Shown piece after piece: positions 58,479 to 64,000 of a stretch of DNA of 64,000 nt; position 1 is the stretch's first letter; each line of letters opens with the position of its first letter. The stretch covers positions 62,001 through 126,000 of the forward strand of contig CAMCFO010000001.1 of NCBI GenBank assembly GCA_945874155.1. The letters run 5' to 3'. The DNA is from an uncultured Bacteroidales bacterium. Its GTDB lineage: Bacteria > Bacteroidota > Bacteroidia > Bacteroidales > UBA932. The notes below the pieces were generated by a model. The model ran no database searches. It saw only the letters and a list, made by a program, of their open reading frames with translations, and was not told the origin of the DNA. A program made the translations under genes and the position numbers.

Positions 58479-59713
58479 AAAAGCTGTTTAACATAATTCT
58501 GTTAGCATCGGCTCTTACCGCTTGTGACAACCGGGACAATGATCAGGCCCAGGTGCTGCCCTATCTGGACAGGTCTCTCAATGACACATCCTTTGTAGGC
58601 TATCACTGTCTTGCGGATTATTCGCCGGATCAGATTCACGCGGGCATAGCGGTTTTGGGGGATTTCCAGACATCTTCTGATCTCACTGAACTTTTCGTAG
58701 CTTCAGATTTCTTCGACAATATCAACGGCCGAGAGAAACCGGACGAACTGCACGATTTTGCAGGAGAAACAATACTCCCGGTGCTGGACCTTGCCAATGC
58801 CCCTTATGAAGGCTACCTTGAGGCAGAGAATCCGGATGCTATCCGTGAAACAGCTGTGGCAATGGCTGTTGCATCACTCGGCAAGCATTGTTATTCGAAT
58901 ATGTATGAGGAAGGGATGGGGGCTGAAAGACTGCCGTCAAAGGCCATTGTCATAGCGTCCCCTTATCTGTGCGCCTATGCATTTTCCGACATTTGCCAGC
59001 TCTTCCATTCCGATCCTCCGGTGATTTCCGCAGTGGACCGTATGTTCATTTCCGGACTCGACTCGATCCAAGGGAACGGAGCGGTGCTTATGGCTCCGCA
59101 GGAGGAACTGGACAGGGGCATTTACCGCAAAGTCTGGGACAGACTCTCCTGTGGTGAAGAAAAACTTGCTGACTATGCAGAGGTACCAGTGCTGGAGGAG
59201 GGCCTGAGGGCTTCTTTCTTTGCTCTGCTGGATTCCTGCTACGTGTCCGGACGTAGTCTCAGGAGGCTTATGTATGTGCCTTCAGAGGTGCTCAGCCACA
59301 ATGGATTGGAGAAATTGCTGGAGGAGGTGCGCACTTCGCCCGGCATTGAAATGGAGAATTACCGTTCGGTGCTTGCGCCGGATTTCACTTTTGTGGATGC
59401 CTACAGGGAGGCTGTGAAGGCGACTTATCTGCTTCTGAGGGAGCGAAATCTCTTCACGCACCGCATTGCCTATCCTCAGGTGCAAGCCTTTGTGACTGTC
59501 CCGGCCAACGATATACCTTTGGAGAGCAACGATTTCGGAGGGCGCATAGCATTGAAATACAAATACAATCATCCGGCAGATGCCAATGTGGAAGTGTTCA
59601 GGACAGTTGCACTGAGCAGGCTCTATATACCGGAAAAGGAGTTTAAGAGAATTGACCAATTGTCTGAAACGGTGTTGCTTAACATTTACAGGCTGACTGG
59701 TGAAAAATATTGA
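58475..59713 (+). CDS. Hypothetical lipoprotein
   Basis: Start MKKLFNIILLASALTAC overlaps pssA by ATGA; the track opens at 58382. Confidence 0.6.
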   Translation: MKKLFNIILLASALTACDNRDNDQAQVLPYLDRSLNDTSFVGYHCLADYSPDQIHAGIAVLGDFQTSSDLTELFVASDFFDNINGREKPDELHDFAGETILPVLDLANAPYEGYLEAENPDAIRETAVAMAVASLGKHCYSNMYEEGMGAERLPSKAIVIASPYLCAYAFSDICQLFHSDPPVISAVDRMFISGLDSIQGNGAVLMAPQEELDRGIYRKVWDRLSCGEEKLADYAEVPVLEEGLRASFFALLDSCYVSGRSLRRLMYVPSEVLSHNGLEKLLEEVRTSPGIEMENYRSVLAPDFTFVDAYREAVKATYLLLRERNLFTHRIAYPQVQAFVTVPANDIPLESNDFGGRIALKYKYNHPADANVEVFRTVALSRLYIPEKEFKRIDQLSETVLLNIYRLTGEKY

Positions 59714-60354
59714 AAGTGCAGGACAACAATTTCATAGAAAGAGTTTCTCCGGAGGTGATTGAAGCGCTCCCGCTTGGAGTGTTTCCTGGTGAAATCGTAG
59801 TGATAGAGAGTTTCGGGGAGGAGTACAGGGCAGCGATACGCTATCTCAGGCGGCAGCGTGTCCTCGGCTTCGATACCGAGACCAAGCCTTGCTTCACACC
59901 TCACACTCCCCAGCCCGGAGTGGCCCTTTTGCAATTGTCCGGACCATCGAAGGCATTTCTGTTCAGGGTTAAGTCGCTGGGAATGTTGCGAGAACTTTGT
60001 AACATACTTTCAAATCCGAAGATAGTGAAGGTGGGAGCTGCTACCACCGATGACGTGAGGGGCCTACAGCGCTATCGCCGTTTCGCTCCACAGTCCTTTG
60101 TGGATCTCCAGCACCTGGTTGCTGATTGGGGAATCCGGGACAAGAGTGTGAAGAAAATGGCTGCCATCATAATGGAGGTGAAAATCTCCAAAGCTCAGCA
60201 GCTGTCCAACTGGGAGGCTGAAAATTTGAGCGACCAACAGCAGAAATATGCGGCTACAGATGCCTGGATATGTCGTGAGATGTATCTTAAGTTGATGAAT
60301 ACCAAGCAGAAGCCATTGCCTCCTATGGTTCCTTCAAGTGCTGAAATCAAATAA
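59710..60354 (+). CDS. 3'-5' exonuclease, RNase D/DnaQ-like
   Basis: VLGFDTETKPCFTPHTPQPGVALLQLSGPSKAFLFRV, FVDLQHLVADWGIRDKSVKKMA. TTG or downstream GTG start. Confidence 0.85.
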   Translation: MKVQDNNFIERVSPEVIEALPLGVFPGEIVVIESFGEEYRAAIRYLRRQRVLGFDTETKPCFTPHTPQPGVALLQLSGPSKAFLFRVKSLGMLRELCNILSNPKIVKVGAATTDDVRGLQRYRRFAPQSFVDLQHLVADWGIRDKSVKKMAAIIMEVKISKAQQLSNWEAENLSDQQQKYAATDAWICREMYLKLMNTKQKPLPPMVPSSAEIK

Positions 60355-60376
60355 TTACGACTTGCGAAACTTGAAT

Positions 60377-61582
60377 ATGGTAAAAGTGTTTTTGAGAAAG
60401 GGACGCGACGAGTCAGTAAGACGTTTCCATCCCTGGGTGTTTTCAGGTTCAATAGCAAATGTGCAGGGAAGCCCGGAAGAAGGGGATGTGGTGGCTGTCT
60501 ATGCCTCCGACGGTTCGTTCCTGGCCTGCGGACATTGGCAGGTGGGATCGATTGCGGTGCGCATCCTGAGTTTTGATTCCGATGTGCTGGCACCTGATTT
60601 CTGGGAAACGATGCTCAGACGTGCTCTTCAGGTAAGGAAGGCAGCCGGGCTGGTGAACGACCCGGACACGGATTGCTATCGTCTGATCCACGGTGAAGGC
60701 GATAATCTTCCGGGTTTGGTAATAGACTGGTATAATGGAGTTTGCGTTATGCAGGCACATTCGGTGGGAATGTTCCGTTCCAGGAAACAGATTTGTTCTG
60801 CCCTGGTCTCTGTCTATGGAGACTCGCTCAAAGCGGTCTATGACAAGAGTTCAGGAACAGCACCCTTCAAGGCGGGGCTGGAGCTCATTGACGGCTATAT
60901 GTACAAGCATCCTGATTTCCGGGATGATGAACAATTGGTACACGAGCACGGCCACAAGTTTCTCGTGAACTGGACAGATGGACAGAAGACCGGATTTTTC
61001 CTCGACCAGAGGGAAAACCGTGCGCTGGTGGGGAAATATGCCCGTGGACGCAATGTTCTCAATCTGTTCTGCTACACAGGAGGTTTTTCTATTTATGCGC
61101 TTGCTGGAGGGGCCTTGCACGTGGATTCTGTGGACAGTTCCTCAAGGGCTATGGCTATGGTGGAGAAGAATGTGGTTTTGAACGGGTTCACGACTGGCTC
61201 TCCACAGGCTCAGCACTATGGATTGTGCTGTGATGCAATCGACTATGTGAAGAATATACCCGAGGGCAAGTATGACCTTATAATTGTGGATCCTCCTGCA
61301 TTTGCAAAGCATCGTGGGGTCCGTGACAATGCCTTGAGGGCTTATCAGAGGCTTAATGCCGCAGCAATTTCGAAGGTTGCACCGGGCGGTCTGGTGTTTA
61401 CCTACAGCTGCTCTCAGGTGGTGGACAAGGAGGCATTTGCACTTGCAGTTTTTTCCGCAGCCGCCCAGACCGGCCGGAGCGTGCGCATACTTGACCGACT
61501 GAATCAGCCTGCCGACCACTCAGTAAACATATATCACCCCGAAGGTGAATATCTTAAAGGTTTGCTCCTGTACGTGGAATAG
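60377..61582 (+). CDS. Class I SAM-dependent rRNA methyltransferase, RlmI-like
   Basis: PUA-like N-terminus GRDESVRRFHPWVFSGSI; FLDQRENRALVGKYARGRNVLNLFCYTGGFSIYAL; YDLIIVDPPAFAKH. Confidence 0.9.
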   Translation: MVKVFLRKGRDESVRRFHPWVFSGSIANVQGSPEEGDVVAVYASDGSFLACGHWQVGSIAVRILSFDSDVLAPDFWETMLRRALQVRKAAGLVNDPDTDCYRLIHGEGDNLPGLVIDWYNGVCVMQAHSVGMFRSRKQICSALVSVYGDSLKAVYDKSSGTAPFKAGLELIDGYMYKHPDFRDDEQLVHEHGHKFLVNWTDGQKTGFFLDQRENRALVGKYARGRNVLNLFCYTGGFSIYALAGGALHVDSVDSSSRAMAMVEKNVVLNGFTTGSPQAQHYGLCCDAIDYVKNIPEGKYDLIIVDPPAFAKHRGVRDNALRAYQRLNAAAISKVAPGGLVFTYSCSQVVDKEAFALAVFSAAAQTGRSVRILDRLNQPADHSVNIYHPEGEYLKGLLLYVE

Positions 61583-61622
61583 TTCCCGGCTAGCCACCCA
61601 CAACAAAAAATGCCTGCAAGAA

Positions 61623-61653
61623 TTGCCTATATGAAATTAAAAGCATAAATTTG
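61623..61653 (+). promoter_or_regulatory. Candidate corA promoter TTG-N20-TAAATTTG
   Basis: TTG 61623-61625 and TAAATTTG 61646-61653. Confidence 0.5.
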
Positions 61654-61672
61654 CGGGCTTAACTCCAAGGCT

Positions 61673-62626
61673 ATGGTGGAAATCTTCTACAGATTGAACG
61701 GACAAATGACCGTCTCGAGATCAGAGGCGGATTTGGACGCCATTAATCTCCAGGATGTAATCTGGATTGACCTCCTTTCTCCCACCGGGGATGAGAAGAG
61801 GGCCGTTGAGGCGTATCTTGGAACTGTAATCCAGAGCCGTGCCACAGCTGAGGAAATCGAGTCCTCATCGCGTTTCAGTGAGACCGATGCAGCCCTTTTC
61901 GCCAACACCAATTTCGTCATTCCAGGGCCTGAGTCCTATGTTATGGAGACGGTTTCCTTCATTATCAAGGGCACGACCCTCACCACCTTGCGAGAAGTCC
62001 AGCTCCGCAGTTTCACCGAGCTCCAGCGCCGTCTGATGGTTTTTCCCAAAATGTACGCCAGCGGCTATTCGGTCTTCACAAGCATACTTGAGCAGCGTAT
62101 CGACTCCGATGCGGATATGATAGAGATTTTGTCCAAGGAAATAGAGCAATACAACCACAAGGTTGGCTTAGAGGAAGATATAAACGAGGAGTTCCTCTTG
62201 GATATAAACCAGTTGCAGGAAAACACAATGCTCCTCCGCGAGACCATAGTGGACAAGCAGCGTGTGATTTCCAGCATCCTCAAATCCCCGAAATGCCCCA
62301 AGAGCATACAGAACAAACTGAATGTGATGCTAAAGGATATTTCATCACTTGTAAACCATACCAACTTCAGTTTCGAGCGTCTGGAGTACTTGCAGAACAC
62401 CGTTCTAGGTATTATCAACCTGGACCAGAACAAAATTATGAAGGTCTTCACCCTCATTTCCCTGCTCCTGATGCCTCCGACTTTGATAGCCTCCTTCTAC
62501 GGAATGAACGTCGCCCTTCCCATCATACCTTGCGACAGCCCGTGGAACTGGGTCATTATCATAAGTATGATGATTATTTCGGTGCTCATAGTCTTCTTCC
62601 TTCTCAAACGAAAGAAATTGCTGTGA
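61673..62626 (+). CDS. corA: CorA-family magnesium transporter
   Basis: Two C-terminal TMs with signature YGMNVALP (CorA GMN motif); coiled-coil middle region. Confidence 0.92.
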   Translation: MVEIFYRLNGQMTVSRSEADLDAINLQDVIWIDLLSPTGDEKRAVEAYLGTVIQSRATAEEIESSSRFSETDAALFANTNFVIPGPESYVMETVSFIIKGTTLTTLREVQLRSFTELQRRLMVFPKMYASGYSVFTSILEQRIDSDADMIEILSKEIEQYNHKVGLEEDINEEFLLDINQLQENTMLLRETIVDKQRVISSILKSPKCPKSIQNKLNVMLKDISSLVNHTNFSFERLEYLQNTVLGIINLDQNKIMKVFTLISLLLMPPTLIASFYGMNVALPIIPCDSPWNWVIIISMMIISVLIVFFLLKRKKLL

Positions 62627-62641
62627 ATGTCTATCTGAAGT

Positions 62642-62791
62642 AAGTCAACTAATGCAAACTCTACATCATATGATAAGCCTAACGGTCGATATCTTTGGTC
62701 CGGTGGAAAAGAACGCAGTTATGTGAAGTTCTATAGAAAATCATCAGATGCCAGCACCTACCTCTCCAAAATCGAAGTAACCTACAAATAG
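62642..62791 (+). pseudogene. Orphan C-terminal fragment of a secreted protein
   Basis: Open frame with no ATG: KSTNANSTSYDKPNGRYLWSGGKERSYVKFYRKSSDASTYLSKIEVTYK*, starting just after an in-frame TGA. Confidence 0.45.
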
Positions 62792-62852
62792 TTATTGTTA
62801 ATCCTGTGAAAAACATTCAAACAGACAATTAACAACTACTTAATAAATACAA

Positions 62853-64000
62853 ATGAATTTGAAAAACATCAAGTATCTGAGCCTGTTGGCATTCCCGGCA
62901 GTGCTCTTTTCCTGTGCCAAAGAGCAACAACCTGACACCCCTTCCGATGAAACAGTCGAAGTGAGCCTTACCCTCGAAAACGGCCGCTTGTGGAAGGAAG
63001 CAGATGAAGTGATCGTAAACGGAGTCAACCATACTGTCGAAACCGACGGCAAATCTTCCACCATCACCCTATCCAATGTTCGGAAGGCAGACAGCTACAA
63101 TGCAGCCTACGATTTCGGTGGAGGCATCTGCGAGGGGCAACTTCTCACTCTCAACCTCCCTTCCGTGGTTTCTACTGCGAGTGATAATTTCCAGCCTATG
63201 GTGGCATACAACACCGCCCCGGTGCTCAGCCTCAAGAATGTTACCGGAAAACTCAGATTGAAGCTGACCGGTTCCGCAGACATTGCCAGACTGGTCCTCA
63301 CCGCTGCCGGAGGTGAAAAGATTTCAGGCGATGCAAGCATTGCTCTTAAGTTCAGCGGAGCACCATCCATAAAGGTGGACGGTGCCGAGACCTATTCCAA
63401 TATAACACTTATCCAGTCTTCTCCGGTGGCACTGCCTGCAAGTTTCGATTTCACACTGCCGGCAGCGGTCTATGAGGGCTTTTTCCTCACAGCTTACGAT
63501 GCAGATGGCAATGCTATGACTGCCAAGCCTTTGGCTGTGGATGCAATACGCCGTGGTGAAACCACAGAAGTCGAGGCTGAATATGTGCAGGATGAGGGCG
63601 ATCCGGTTTATCTCACAGTAACTGCCCAGGAGGATGCCTTAGGCGTGGCTGCACAATGGACCTCGGCTTCCCAGCTCTATGTGAACGGTGTTCCGGCCCA
63701 GCTCTTTTCCGGAGCCGGTGAAACTACAGCTCAGTTCGGTCCTGTTGCCGAGGCTGAAACCTACTGTCTCTCAACATCGAACGGTTCGGCTGCGGGAGTG
63801 AGCGGAAATGTTATGAGAGTAAATCTGCCTTCACGCCAGTCCAATGAAACGGCCCTGTGCTTCAGGAATCCGGCAGTGGCTGCAACAACTTCTCTTTCCG
63901 CTGAATTGAAATATCTTGGAGCAGTTGCAAAGGTGCATCTGAAGGGCCAGCACATAATCACTTCAGCCGAACTTACAAGCCTCACTACAGGTGCAAGGAT
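62853..64000 (+). CDS. Hypothetical lipoprotein (fimbrillin/BACON-like secreted type), cut by right window edge
   Basis: MNLKNIKYLSLLAFPAVLFSCAKEQQPD lipobox. Frame open to the last base, hence absent from the ORF track. Confidence 0.6.
   Translation, partial: MNLKNIKYLSLLAFPAVLFSCAKEQQPDTPSDETVEVSLTLENGRLWKEADEVIVNGVNHTVETDGKSSTITLSNVRKADSYNAAYDFGGGICEGQLLTLNLPSVVSTASDNFQPMVAYNTAPVLSLKNVTGKLRLKLTGSADIARLVLTAAGGEKISGDASIALKFSGAPSIKVDGAETYSNITLIQSSPVALPASFDFTLPAAVYEGFFLTAYDADGNAMTAKPLAVDAIRRGETTEVEAEYVQDEGDPVYLTVTAQEDALGVAAQWTSASQLYVNGVPAQLFSGAGETTAQFGPVAEAETYCLSTSNGSAAGVSGNVMRVNLPSRQSNETALCFRNPAVAATTSLSAELKYLGAVAKVHLKGQHIITSAELTSLTTGAR

Noticed and set aside
1-64000. CRISPR arrays, rRNA, tRNA, transposases
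   Set aside because: No regularly spaced repeats, recognisable RNA genes or transposase motifs were seen. tRNA absence should be confirmed with tRNAscan-SE.

Overview
This is a gene-dense Bacteroidota (Bacteroidales-like) chromosomal window. The lineage call rests on SusC/SusD-type genes, lipoproteins and several promoters matching TTTG/TTG-N19-21-TAnnTTTG. The left ~11.7 kb is a small polysaccharide-utilisation-like locus: a TPR/HTH regulator cut by the window edge, SusC, SusD, a SusE/F-like lipoprotein, a clan GH-D-like glycoside hydrolase, a 47-aa micro-ORF, and an AT-rich SusF-like lipoprotein. The rest is mostly housekeeping: phoH, DUF389, leuS, two YitT proteins, ettA, prfB, parE-type topoisomerase, priA, NfnAB/GltA-like, cydAB, tyrS, tpiA, tkt, cca, a Xer-type recombinase, hpf, holA, an ABC exporter, pssA, an RlmI-like methyltransferase and corA. 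The most interesting region is a 3.4-kb accessory hotspot between cydB and tyrS (about 39.6-43.0 kb). There, the 3' end of a truncated LuxR-type gene plus its terminator occurs three times as direct repeats. These repeats delimit two short minus-strand cassettes, one of which is a toxin-antitoxin-like pair with its own promoter. Other notable items are a 9-G tract in the SusC signal peptide, a 41-nt perfect palindrome upstream of an AraC-type regulator, a symmetric divergent promoter at priA, REP-like hairpins, a 15-bp tandem repeat inside priA, and two unannotated micro-ORFs. No tRNA, rRNA, CRISPR array or transposase was recognised. All family assignments are from reading the translations; no database search was run.
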